64,000 nt of DNA from positions 433 through 64,432 of the forward strand of contig NZ_LMGJ01000012.1 in the NCBI RefSeq assembly GCF_001427385.1, given 5' to 3'. The notes under the pieces were generated by a model. That model had not been told where the DNA came from and did no database searches. It saw only the letters and a program-made list of their open reading frames with translations. Below are positions 1-7,555 of this stretch, one piece after another. Position 1 is the first letter of the stretch. Each line of letters starts with the position of its first letter. The position numbers and the translations under genes are program-made. This DNA is from Mesorhizobium sp. Root157. GTDB taxonomy: Bacteria > Pseudomonadota > Alphaproteobacteria > Rhizobiales > Rhizobiaceae.

Positions 1-419
1 TGCTCTTTCCGTTGGAAAGCCCGCCGCAAGACGCCGGCCTGTCGGATGCCCTCGGGTCCACTGGCGCCGAACCAATGGGGGGAGGTCACCGCCGCTCTCC
101 CTGATACCCGGTGCGCACCAGGTTCCCGCAAGAGCGATGGGCTGGAGTATGGGAGGGATTGAGAGGGTGTGGACAAGAATGCCGGCGGTTTCTTGTCGAA
201 GCGAGCGGGATCAATGGATTGGCGGAGTGAAGGGGGTTGGTTTGATCCACGATTGACCGCCGCGATCAGCTTTCAACGCTGTCGAACGGATCGCAGGTCT
301 GGGCCGCTGGCCTATTGCCAACATGTCACGAAATGGATTCCGGAAAAGACAAGCCGGCAGTCTTTTACTGCCGGCTTCGTGTTGCGGTTTGTGGACGTGG
401 TGCGACCGGCCGCGCCTGC
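1..419. other. Non-coding stretch downstream of yidC
   Basis: No convincing protein gene is seen here. Short open frames on both strands lack a ribosome binding site and resemble no family I know. The expected rhizobial neighbour after yidC (the GTPase engB) does not start here. A near-palindrome (ACCCGGTGCGCACCAGGT, about 106-123) and other GC-rich inverted repeats suggest that bases 1-170 could be part of a structured RNA, but I cannot match one. The only clear element is the hairpin at 351-377. Confidence 0.5.
351..377 (-). terminator. Intrinsic terminator-like hairpin after yidC
   Basis: Perfect 10-bp arms AAGCCGGCAG and CTGCCGGCTT flank a 7-nt loop. It lies 42 bases beyond the yidC stop. 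On the minus strand it is followed by GTCTTTTCC, a short T-rich run, so it most likely ends the rpmH-rnpA-yidC transcript. Confidence 0.65.
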
Positions 420-2228
420 CTACTTGGCCGGTGACGGTTTCTTTCGGAACAATCCGATCAGATTGTCCCACAGTTCGATCTTGACGCCCTGGCGCTTCAT
501 GATGACGCCTTGCTGGATGATGGAAAGCAGGTTGTTCCAGGCCCAGTAGATGACGAGGCCTGCCGGGAACCCGGCCATCATGAAGGTGAAGACCACCGGC
601 ATCCAGGTGAAGATCATGGCCTGTGTCGGATCGGGCGGGGTCGGGTTCATGCGCATCTGCAGGAACATGGTGACGCCCATGATCAGCGGCCACACGCCGA
701 TATGCAGCAGCGTCGGCACGGCAAAGGGCAACAGGCCGAACAGGTTGAACAGCGATGTCGGATCGGGCGCGGCAAGGTCGTGTATCCAGCCGAAGAACGG
801 CGCGTGCCGCATCTCGATGGTGATGTAGAGCACCTTGTAGAGCGCGAAGAAGACCGGAATCTGGATCACCACCGGCCAGCAGCCGGCGATCGGATTGATC
901 TTCTCCGTCTTGTAAAGCTCCATCATCGCCTGCTGCTGCTTCATCTTGTCGTCCGCGTATTTCTCGCGGATTTCCATCATCTTCGGCTGCACCTTCTTCA
1001 TGTTGGCCATGGACGCGTAGGATTTGTTGGCCAGCGGGAAGAAGACCGCCTTGACGAGAACGGTGGTGGCGATGATGGCAAGGCCGAAATTGCCCAAAAG
1101 CTTGTAGAGCGTGTCGATCAGCCAGAACATCGGCTTGGTGATGAAATGGAACCAGCCCCAGTCGATCAAGAGGTCGAAGCGGCGGATGTCGCGCTCCTGC
1201 TCATAGGCATTGATGGTGCCGACTTCCTTTGCCCCGGCGAACACCAGCGATTCAACGGTGGCCGACTGTCCGGCTGCAACCGTGATCGGGTCGCTGAGGA
1301 AGTCCGACTGATAGCGCGGGCGGCCGTCCTCGAAATAGGCGAAGCGCGGCTGGAACGGCTGCTTTGCGGCAGGGACCAGTGCAACCGCCCAATACTTGTC
1401 GGTAATGCCCAGCCAGCCATCGGTGGACTTGCCCGGCGTGAACTGCTTGTCGTCCTCCATAGCGGAGTATTTGTGTTCCTGCAGGCCTTCCTCGCCGGTC
1501 ACGCCGATGAGGCCCTCATGCAAGACATAGATCGAGGCGGTCGTCGGCTTGTCGAAACGGGTCACTCGTCCATAGTTGGACAGCGTGATGTCGGCCGCGG
1601 CCGTGTTCTGGACCGTATCCGATACCGTGAACATGTAGTTGGCATCGACGGAATAGGTCCGCTTGAAGGTCAGGCCCTTCTCGTTGGTGAAGGTAAGCGT
1701 GACGGGCGTCGAGGGGGTCAGCGTGCCGTTGCCGTCCACCGTCCATACGGTCTGCGGGCCGGGCACCGTGCCTGTCGTGTCGTTGCCGACGAAGCCGATC
1801 TCCGCATAATAGCCATTGGGCAACGCTGCCGGATTGAGCAACTCGATCTCGGGCGAACGGTCGTCGACGGTTTCGTGATACTGCTTGAGCTTCAGGTCGT
1901 CGAGACGCGCGCCGGTCAAATTGATCGAGCCGACAAGCCTCGGTGTCTCGATCTTGACGCGCTGTGTCGAGGCAAGGATGTCGTCGCGGCCAAGGATGCC
2001 GCCGGCATCGGCTCCGGGAGCCGACGGGATCGCACCGGGTGCGGGTGCCGGCGTATCGGTGCCGGTCTGAGCCGTCCCTTGGGCGGCCTGAGTTTCCGCG
2101 CGGCCCGCCTCGACCTTGGCGGTTTCACGCTGCGCTTCTATGCGCGGGTTCATGTAGAAGACTTGCCACAGCGTCAGGATCAGCACCGACAGCGCGATGG
2201 TGATGAAGAAGTTACGGTTGTTTTCCAT
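420..2228 (-). CDS. yidC: Membrane protein insertase YidC
   Basis: 602-aa inner-membrane insertase that helps fold and insert membrane proteins alone or with SecYEG. An N-terminal membrane anchor (about residues 7-25) is followed by a large periplasmic domain (about 30-350). The conserved C-terminal 60KD_IMP/Oxa1 domain then has five hydrophobic segments (about 370-590), including the loop with MKKVQPKMMEIREKYADDK that is typical of the family. Length fits alphaproteobacterial YidC. It is the last gene of the conserved rpmH-rnpA-yidC group, starting 8 bases after the rnpA stop, and is followed by a terminator-like hairpin. Identification is firm from sequence and context. Confidence 0.97.
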   Translation of the reverse strand: MENNRNFFITIALSVLILTLWQVFYMNPRIEAQRETAKVEAGRAETQAAQGTAQTGTDTPAPAPGAIPSAPGADAGGILGRDDILASTQRVKIETPRLVGSINLTGARLDDLKLKQYHETVDDRSPEIELLNPAALPNGYYAEIGFVGNDTTGTVPGPQTVWTVDGNGTLTPSTPVTLTFTNEKGLTFKRTYSVDANYMFTVSDTVQNTAAADITLSNYGRVTRFDKPTTASIYVLHEGLIGVTGEEGLQEHKYSAMEDDKQFTPGKSTDGWLGITDKYWAVALVPAAKQPFQPRFAYFEDGRPRYQSDFLSDPITVAAGQSATVESLVFAGAKEVGTINAYEQERDIRRFDLLIDWGWFHFITKPMFWLIDTLYKLLGNFGLAIIATTVLVKAVFFPLANKSYASMANMKKVQPKMMEIREKYADDKMKQQQAMMELYKTEKINPIAGCWPVVIQIPVFFALYKVLYITIEMRHAPFFGWIHDLAAPDPTSLFNLFGLLPFAVPTLLHIGVWPLIMGVTMFLQMRMNPTPPDPTQAMIFTWMPVVFTFMMAGFPAGLVIYWAWNNLLSIIQQGVIMKRQGVKIELWDNLIGLFRKKPSPAK

Positions 2229-2236
2229 CGAAAACC

Positions 2237-2590
2237 CTATTGTGATCCGCGCAGTCGGCGGGAGAGTTCGGCTTTGAGCAGTCCGAACGGTGCAGCAAGC
2301 ACATCGTTGCGTCCGACGATGACATAGTCATTGCCGGGCACCATGTCACTCGCCGCATGGACGCGAACAGCCTCTTTCAGGCGCCGCCGGACGCGGTTGC
2401 GAACCACGGCGTTGCCTACTTTCTTGGTGACGGTATAGCCGACACGAGGCGCGCCGCTGTCGCCGCGCTCAAGCGTTTCAACGAGAAAAAGCCGCCCGCG
2501 GCGCTTTTCACCACGCCGGACGGCTAGGAATTCCGCACGTTTCAGCAGCCGGCCGGGTCTTTGCCCTGTTGGCTTGCCTGCAGCGGGCAA
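2237..2590 (-). CDS. rnpA: Ribonuclease P protein component
   Basis: Protein subunit of RNase P, which helps the catalytic RNA mature tRNA 5' ends. The diagnostic RNR helix is present as [20 protein letters not shown] place the start at a TTG (2590) rather than the ATG at 2686. The ATG would make the frame run through rpmH, while the TTG lies just after the rpmH stop (2607) with a GGAAG ribosome binding site 9 bases upstream. That gives 117 aa, the usual family length. The TTG start is an inference from spacing. Confidence 0.9.
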   Translation of the reverse strand: MPAAGKPTGQRPGRLLKRAEFLAVRRGEKRRGRLFLVETLERGDSGAPRVGYTVTKKVGNAVVRNRVRRRLKEAVRVHAASDMVPGNDYVIVGRNDVLAAPFGLLKAELSRRLRGSQ

Positions 2591-2606
2591 CGATCTCGTC
2601 TTCCGT

Positions 2607-2741
2607 TCAGGCGCTGAGACGCTGGCGGCCACGGTTGCGGCGGGCAGCAACGACGCTGCGGCCTCCCTTGGTGGCCATGCGTGCACGGAAGCCGTGCCGG
2701 CGCTTGCGGACGAGTTTGGACGGTTGGTAGGTACGCTTCAT
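2607..2741 (-). CDS. rpmH: Large ribosomal subunit protein bL34
   Basis: 44-aa ribosomal protein, opening [20 protein letters not shown] and ending in an Arg-rich tail [10 protein letters not shown], which is the classic L34 sequence. It is first in the rpmH-rnpA-yidC operon, 16 bases ahead of the chosen rnpA start. In many bacteria this group lies near the replication origin, but I see no dnaA gene or DnaA boxes in this window. Confidence 0.97.
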   Translation of the reverse strand: MKRTYQPSKLVRKRRHGFRARMATKGGRSVVAARRNRGRQRLSA

Positions 2742-3180
2742 TTGTTTTAATACCGCGGCGTGCGGCCCTTCTTGGAACTGTCACTGGTGCAACAGGAGCT
2801 GTGCCGGGGCTCTATTTGGCGCGACCGAAACCGCGCCGGGATGGATGGCCCGAGCGTGAGCGGCTTATATGGACAAGCATTTTGGAAGTCAATGCGCGGC
2901 CTGGCCCACGCATTGACCCGGCATTGGGGAAGCAAAGCGGGCGCATTTGCGTTAGTTATCGCACAGACGTCGTGCCGTTGTTTCGGTATCTTCAGGCTGC
3001 CGCAGCCCGCCATGCCGGGCTGCGGCGGGTGTCGTGGAACGTGGTCCAAAGGGCGGCACTCCAAGGTGGCCTCGGACAATGGGGAACCCGCTTGTCTTTC
3101 TGGAGTTGCATGGGAACAAGGAGGGTGGAGGCGGTTTGGCACCGAGACGAAAGCCAAGACCGCTTCGGGATCAGGAGCGC
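2742..3180. other. Divergent intergenic region rpmH / sensor kinase
   Basis: 439 bases without a supported gene; open frames here are unlike any known family and lack good start sites. It should hold the promoters for rpmH (leftward) and for the kinase (rightward). An 11-bp-arm hairpin (2999-3009 with 3016-3026, loop of 6) sits in the middle. It has no T-run, so its role is unclear. Confidence 0.4.
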
Positions 3181-4668
3181 ATGAGCCAGGAAACGCCCGC
3201 CGACAGCGATAATCCGGGGCAGGACCAGCCGCACCGCACGGTGCCGCTGGCGCGCGGACTTTCCACAAAGCTTCTGTTCTTGACCATTGCATTCGTGCTT
3301 CTGGCCGAAGTGCTGATTTTCCTCCCCTCGATCGCCAGCTACCGGATGAGCTGGTTGCAGGAGAGACTGGGCACCGCCGCCGCCGTCTCGATCGTGCTTG
3401 TCCAGGGAGACCCGGCCTCGCTTTCGCGCGCCGCGCAAAACGATGTGCTGATGGCGATTGGCGCCAAGGCGATTGCAGTGCGCGATGGTGGCGTGTCGCG
3501 CCTTCTGGTGGTCGCGGACATGCCGCCGCAGGTCGATGAGCACATCGACGTTGCAAATACCTCCATGGCCGAGGAAGTGATGGGCGCGCTCGACACGCTT
3601 GCGTTCGGCGGCGAGCGCATGCTGCGCGTGTTCGGTCCGGTCGGTGACAGCCACATGGAATTCGAGCTGATCATGCCCGACCGCGACCTTCGCAGCGCGA
3701 TGCTGACCTATTCGCGCAATGTCGCCTTTCTGTCGTTGCTGATTTCGCTGTTCACGGCGACGCTGGTCTATGCGGCGATCGATCGGATCATGATCAGGCC
3801 GATGCGCACGATGACCCGTTCGATGCTGGCCTTCTCGCAGGCGCCCGAAGATCCCGGCCGCGTCATCCAGCCGGCCGATCGCTCCGACGAAATCGGCGTT
3901 GCGGAGCGTGAACTGTTCCAGATGCAGGAGCGGCTGCAAAAGATGCTGGCCGAGCGCAAGCATCTGGCCGATCTCGGGCTGGCGGTGTCGAAGATCAATC
4001 ACGACATGCGCAACATGCTGGCCACCGCCCAGTTGATCTCCGACAGGTTGCGGATGGCCAAGGATCCGACGGTCCAGGCCTTCGCGCCGAAATTGCTTCG
4101 GGCCCTCGACCGCGCGGTTTCCTACTCGGAAGGCGTGCTCGCCTATGGCCGTACGCAAGAGCCGCCGCCGTCGCGGCGGAAGCTGCGCCTGCGGCAACTG
4201 GTTGACGAGGTCCACGATGTTCTCGACGTCGATAACGACTTCGAGTTCGTCAACGCGGTCGAACCCGGCTTCGAGATCGATGCCGATTCCGATCAACTGT
4301 TCCGCGTGCTGACCAATCTGGGCCGCAATGCGGTGCAGGCAATGGCGGCCGATGCGGAAAGCGCGATCGTACGTCGCTTGACCATCTCGGCCGAGCGCAC
4401 CGGCAGCGTTTGCCGCATTCTGGTCACCGACACGGGTCCCGGCCTGCCGCCGAAGGCGCGTGAGAATCTGTTCGCCGCGTTCCGGGGCTCCACCCGCAGC
4501 GGCGGCACCGGATTGGGCCTGGCAATCGCGCAGGAACTGGTCCGCGCCCATGGCGGCACTTTGGAGCTTGCTGAGAGCGTGGGCGGCAACACCTCCTTTG
4601 CCGTCACCATTCCCGACCAGCCGGTTCGTCTCGACCAGGCGCGCTCCGGCCTGCGGCGACTGGGATAG
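3181..4668 (+). CDS. Sensor histidine kinase (orphan)
   Basis: 495-aa membrane sensor kinase. TM1 lies at about residues 30-50, a periplasmic sensor region of about 125 residues follows, TM2 is at about 183-200, and a HAMP-like linker comes next. The phospho-acceptor His274 is in KINHDMRN. The HATPase domain shows the N box NLGRNAVQAM, G1 DTGPGLPP and G2 GGTGLGLAIAQELVRAHGG. The start is the ATG at 3181 with CAGGAG just upstream; the longer frame from 3034 has no support. No response regulator gene is adjacent, so its partner and signal are unknown. Confidence 0.85.
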   Translation: MSQETPADSDNPGQDQPHRTVPLARGLSTKLLFLTIAFVLLAEVLIFLPSIASYRMSWLQERLGTAAAVSIVLVQGDPASLSRAAQNDVLMAIGAKAIAVRDGGVSRLLVVADMPPQVDEHIDVANTSMAEEVMGALDTLAFGGERMLRVFGPVGDSHMEFELIMPDRDLRSAMLTYSRNVAFLSLLISLFTATLVYAAIDRIMIRPMRTMTRSMLAFSQAPEDPGRVIQPADRSDEIGVAERELFQMQERLQKMLAERKHLADLGLAVSKINHDMRNMLATAQLISDRLRMAKDPTVQAFAPKLLRALDRAVSYSEGVLAYGRTQEPPPSRRKLRLRQLVDEVHDVLDVDNDFEFVNAVEPGFEIDADSDQLFRVLTNLGRNAVQAMAADAESAIVRRLTISAERTGSVCRILVTDTGPGLPPKARENLFAAFRGSTRSGGTGLGLAIAQELVRAHGGTLELAESVGGNTSFAVTIPDQPVRLDQARSGLRRLG

Positions 4669-4836
4669 TCGGCGGTCATTGGCTGGACGCCGCCGTCGGT
4701 TCGATTGAAGATTGTCTCTCGCAAATCTTTGACGGATCGGCTTGCTTTTCCGAAATTCAGTCGCTAGTGAACACGGCACGTTCGCGACTGGTCGTCGAAA
4801 CCAGATCGTGGGGGCCGTTCTTTGAAGGCCTTTTGC

Positions 4837-4913
4837 GCGCCCGTAGCTCAGCTGGATAGAGCACCAGACTACGAATCTGGGGGTCAGAGGTTCGAATCCT
4901 TTCGGGCGCGCCA
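4837..4913 (+). tRNA. tRNA-Arg(ACG)
   Basis: 77 bases including an encoded CCA. The acceptor stem GCGCCCG pairs with CGGGCGC, the D arm is GCTCAGCTGGATAGAGC, and the anticodon stem CCAGA/TCTGG encloses loop CTACGAA with anticodon ACG (4871-4873), reading CGN Arg codons. The T arm is AGAGGTTCGAATCCTTT. The 3' half from 4867 onward is duplicated at 22002-22052 by insertion of the mobile element. The tRNA itself stays intact at the left junction. Confidence 0.97.
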
Positions 4914-4917
4914 TTCA
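4867..4917 (+). repeat. attL core (51-bp direct repeat)
   Basis: Identical over 51 bases to 22002-22052. It starts inside the anticodon stem of tRNA-Arg, covers the T arm, acceptor stem and CCA, and runs 4 bases past the gene. Identity breaks on both sides (base 4866 versus 22001; 4918 versus 22053). This is the usual crossover region for tRNA-targeting tyrosine recombinases. Confidence 0.93.
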
Positions 4918-4977
4918 TTCCCTTACAGCGCAAGGAACACGGCCGAGTTAGAGAGGGGCGCTTGTCCTCCTCATTCT

Positions 4978-5000
4978 GGCTTATACCAAGTTCATACCAC
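4978..5000 (+). repeat. Left arm-type repeat, putative integrase/Xis site
   Basis: The 23-bp sequence that begins GGCTTATACCAAG and ends TTCATACCAC recurs at 21851-21873 with a single mismatch, in the same orientation. The two copies lie 61 and 129 bases inside the attL and attR cores. Each contains two ATACCA half-repeats. Position and symmetry fit arm-type binding sites for the integrase. This is an inference. Confidence 0.65.
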
Positions 5001-5108
5001 CGCGTAAATCTGGCGGGTTAATCAGATCGAGGCAATTCTAACGAAATCCGGCCGCGCGGTGGGGGCCAACTCCTAGAGCCGGAGGGCGCCCGGGAGAGCT
5101 TTCAGCGC

Positions 5109-5162
5109 TTTTCCGTGACGAACGGAAATGTCCCTTGCATCTTTCCCGTTCGTCACGGAAAA
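5109..5162. promoter_or_regulatory. Large inverted repeat (17-bp perfect arms)
   Basis: TTTTCCGTGACGAACGG at 5109-5125 is mirrored exactly at 5146-5162, with a 20-nt spacer. It ends 26 bases before the ATG of the AT-hook-like protein gene. The long spacer and lack of a T-run argue for a protein-binding operator or replication/partition site rather than a terminator. The CGTCAC half-site resembles the TCACGAAA repeats at 13375-13452. Confidence 0.65.
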
Positions 5163-5188
5163 TGTTCGGACCGCAGGGAGGGCCAGCC

Positions 5189-5641
5189 ATGTCAGATCAG
5201 GAACCTACCAAGCCAAGGCGCGGACGGCCGCCGAAGCTCGGCGCACTGTCGGCAAAGGAGCGCGCCGCCGCATACCGGGATCGGCAAGCTGCTGCCGTCG
5301 AGCGGCAGCTATTGCTCTACCGGGCGGCGATCCGTGAAATCGACAAGCTGTCAAACCCATTATCAGACCAGCGGGTGGGCGTGACGCAGGCCGACTCTCC
5401 GGCGACGGCACTCACATACATGGAAAGCCGAGTGTCCGCGATCATCCGACAGCTCGACGCTTGGCTGCTGATGGCCGGCACACCCCGAGGCGGGGAGATG
5501 GGCTTGATCCAGCCTCATCTTGACCTTGCGTATGCCGACGACCTCCAACTCGGAGAAGACCGCAGGAAGGCGGTCAAGGCGTGGAAAGAGGCGGAGGCTG
5601 CGCGTTCATCATCCAAGGCCAGGGCCGATAAATCACCCTGA
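5189..5641 (+). CDS. Small AT-hook-like protein of the element
   Basis: 150-aa protein of unknown function. It opens with a basic stretch containing PRRGRPPKLG, an AT-hook-like motif that often binds the minor groove of DNA, followed by an Arg/Ala-rich helix. The middle (about residues 50-110) is a plain globular region and the tail is Lys/Ala/Glu-rich. Start chosen at ATG 5189 with GGGAGGG 6 bases upstream; the upstream ATG at 5135 falls inside the inverted repeat. It is the first gene inside attL and could be an autoregulator acting on the 17-bp inverted repeat, but this is inference. Confidence 0.6.
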   Translation: MSDQEPTKPRRGRPPKLGALSAKERAAAYRDRQAAAVERQLLLYRAAIREIDKLSNPLSDQRVGVTQADSPATALTYMESRVSAIIRQLDAWLLMAGTPRGGEMGLIQPHLDLAYADDLQLGEDRRKAVKAWKEAEAARSSSKARADKSP

Positions 5642-6133
5642 TTTCCCGTGACCTCACTCCCCGGCGACATCGATTCCGTCGCTCTATGGCCCCTCCAGGC
5701 GCGACATATTCTTGCGCGATCGCTGTAATCCGCCGTTCTGCCCTGAAAACCATAAGGTCCCGAGCTCGGCTAATGAGGTAGTAGCGAGGGCGGAGGACGC
5801 GCGCGAGGGAGTGGAAGCACAACCCGCGCAGCAGGTCATACAGTCCGTTCGTCGGGGTGGGTCGGTCCCGCGTCCCGGCCAATGGGCCGTCGCATACTGA
5901 CGCTCCTGCGGCACACCTGTTAACCGAGCTCGCGGCCGCGAATTGGCCTCCGGTGCCGTCACGGCAATACCTTCCTGCCGGACGTTCCGGCGCCTCCGCT
6001 TTATACGCTGCTCTTCTCTCCTGGTCCGCATGTCGTGCCAGGCACGGAGCGCGGACACCCAAACCAACAATAATTGTGCATTTCGTAACCGCCGCCCTGC
6101 TAGGGCCCCCGGTGGGCACGAGGGGAGGCTGGA
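5642..6133. other. 492-base gap, no gene recognised
   Basis: Open frames occur on both strands, but their products look like antisense translation and none has a convincing ribosome binding site. The last 70 bases before 6134 are locally AT-richer (CCAACAATAATTGTGCATTTCG) and probably contain the promoter of the DUF3102 gene. Confidence 0.4.
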
Positions 6134-7369
6134 ATGGCAGACAAATTGTCGAAGGTAACGACGTTGGACCACGCGGCCACCGCCGCTCGTTTCGACTATG
6201 ATGTGGTCGCTCCGGAACGTCGTGATGCTTTGCGGGAGGACGCCCGCGAGATCCGGCTTCGCCTGATCGAGTCGGCGGGGGCCATGATGGACATCGGCGA
6301 GCGTCTGGCGCGCTCGCGATCGGCGCTGCCCCATGGAACTTGGCTTCCCTGGCTGACGGCCGAGACGGGTATGTCGGTACAGTGGGCGCGGAATTGCATC
6401 AACCTTTATCAGCGGTTTGCCGACGAGCCACTGCTCCTGTCCGACCTCGATCTCGCGCTGCCTCCCACCGCCATTGTCCGGCTAGTCGCCGCGCCGGAGG
6501 CGGCATGGGAGGACGTTGTTGACCGGGTGCGCGACGGAGAGAAGATGCGGGTCTCCGATGTCGAGGAGGTCATCAAAGGACACCGCGAGCGTGAGAGAGC
6601 AGCGGACGGCAAGGCGCCGCGCGTACAATCATCCGTCTCCGCCAGGGCTGGAACGGTTCCGGCGGTGGATGCCCTTCGCAGGTTGGCGGATCGCGCGCGC
6701 GACGACCTTGTGCCGCAAACGGTCGAGCGCATGCGGGCGATGCTCCAGGTTCTGGAAGCTGCCGAGGAAAGGCTGACGACCGGGCCGCGCGTTACCAAGG
6801 CTGAACTACAGAAACTCTGGAAGGAAGCCCAATGGCTGACCGACGCCCTTGAGCAGCTTACGCAGCGCCGGGCGGATTCGCGGGCGCATCTCGTCCACAA
6901 GACGTTTCTGGACCGTCCGGCATATGAGCCGGGACCATGGGCCGGCGCGGCGGCGTTCCTCGCCGACATCGCGTCGTCGGAGGACTGCGCCGTGACCCTA
7001 CGCACGACCGACCCGGCGACTTTCGTGCGGCGAGGCGTGAGGCTGCTGCGCGCCGTCCTGGCCCATCCTTCGCCGGAACCAGTCCCACCAAAGCTGCCGA
7101 AGGGGCTGAGAAGCATCCACAACGCGCTGACGATGGATTGGATCGTGTGCCTGGAGGATGGCAAGAAGGTCGAAGACCTGGGGGACCATCTGGCGACGCT
7201 CGGCATCAGCCCGGAGGACTATCGGCGCAAATGGGGCCTCGCTGAGGAGTATCCGATGCAGGCGCCGCGGAAAATTCTCAGGCACGGGCCGACTTTAGAG
7301 GTCGATTACGAAACTGGCGAAATGCATCGCATCACGATCGAGGCCGACGAGACGGGCGGGCCGGAGTAA
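6134..7369 (+). CDS. DUF3102 family protein
   Basis: 411-aa cytoplasmic protein. Residues about 30-115 match the DUF3102 pattern: a long helix (DAREIRLRLIESAGAMMDIGERL), then HGTWLPWLTAETGMSVQWARN, which resembles a helix-turn-helix found in phage and island proteins. The central part is helical and Arg/Glu-rich; the C-terminal 150 residues are unassigned. The ATG at 6134 has GGGGAGG 8 bases upstream. It is followed by a strong terminator-like hairpin, so it is its own transcription unit. DUF3102 genes recur in alphaproteobacterial islands near replication or partition genes; a DNA-binding role is likely but unproven. Confidence 0.72.
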   Translation: MADKLSKVTTLDHAATAARFDYDVVAPERRDALREDAREIRLRLIESAGAMMDIGERLARSRSALPHGTWLPWLTAETGMSVQWARNCINLYQRFADEPLLLSDLDLALPPTAIVRLVAAPEAAWEDVVDRVRDGEKMRVSDVEEVIKGHRERERAADGKAPRVQSSVSARAGTVPAVDALRRLADRARDDLVPQTVERMRAMLQVLEAAEERLTTGPRVTKAELQKLWKEAQWLTDALEQLTQRRADSRAHLVHKTFLDRPAYEPGPWAGAAAFLADIASSEDCAVTLRTTDPATFVRRGVRLLRAVLAHPSPEPVPPKLPKGLRSIHNALTMDWIVCLEDGKKVEDLGDHLATLGISPEDYRRKWGLAEEYPMQAPRKILRHGPTLEVDYETGEMHRITIEADETGGPE

Positions 7370-7446
7370 TCCGCTGGACCGCCTTCCAGTGGGTCAGCCT
7401 TCGATGCCACAACGTATTGACCCATGCCGGGATGCCGGTCAGCATC

Positions 7447-7488
7447 AAAAAAGCCGCGATCACAGGGCGGGAACCCTACGCGGCTTTT
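7447..7488 (+). terminator. Bidirectional terminator after the DUF3102 gene
   Basis: Arms AAAAGCCGCG (7449-7458) and CGCGGCTTTT (7479-7488) enclose a smaller AGGG...CCCT hairpin. A-run on one side and T-run on the other make it a good intrinsic terminator in either direction. Confidence 0.75.
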
Positions 7489-7507
7489 CAGGGGCTGTTC
7501 AACAAAA

Positions 7508-7555
7508 ATGAACATAGACGCTGCCATTGTAAAGCCCCCGCATAAGAGCGGGTGA
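7508..7555 (+). CDS. Putative 15-aa leader peptide
   Basis: ATG at 7508 opens a 16-codon frame (15 aa, opening MNIDAAIVKP) whose TGA overlaps the GTG start of the 639-aa protein by GTGA. The arrangement suggests translational coupling or a regulatory leader between the terminator at 7447-7488 and the palindrome at 7562-7581. The ribosome binding site is weak (AGGGGCTG), so it may not be translated. Confidence 0.35.
   Translation: MNIDAAIVKPPHKSG

Noticed and set aside
510..2327. 605-aa frame on the plus strand over yidC
   Set aside because: Antisense to yidC; His/Arg/Gly-rich composition typical of opposite-strand reading and no family resemblance.
2992..4914. 640-aa frame on the minus strand over the kinase
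   Set aside because: Antisense to a gene with full kinase motifs and running into the tRNA; low-complexity Arg/His-rich product.
5857..6201. 114-aa plus-strand frame upstream of the DUF3102 gene
   Set aside because: Overlaps the well-supported DUF3102 start, lacks a ribosome binding site and looks like no family.
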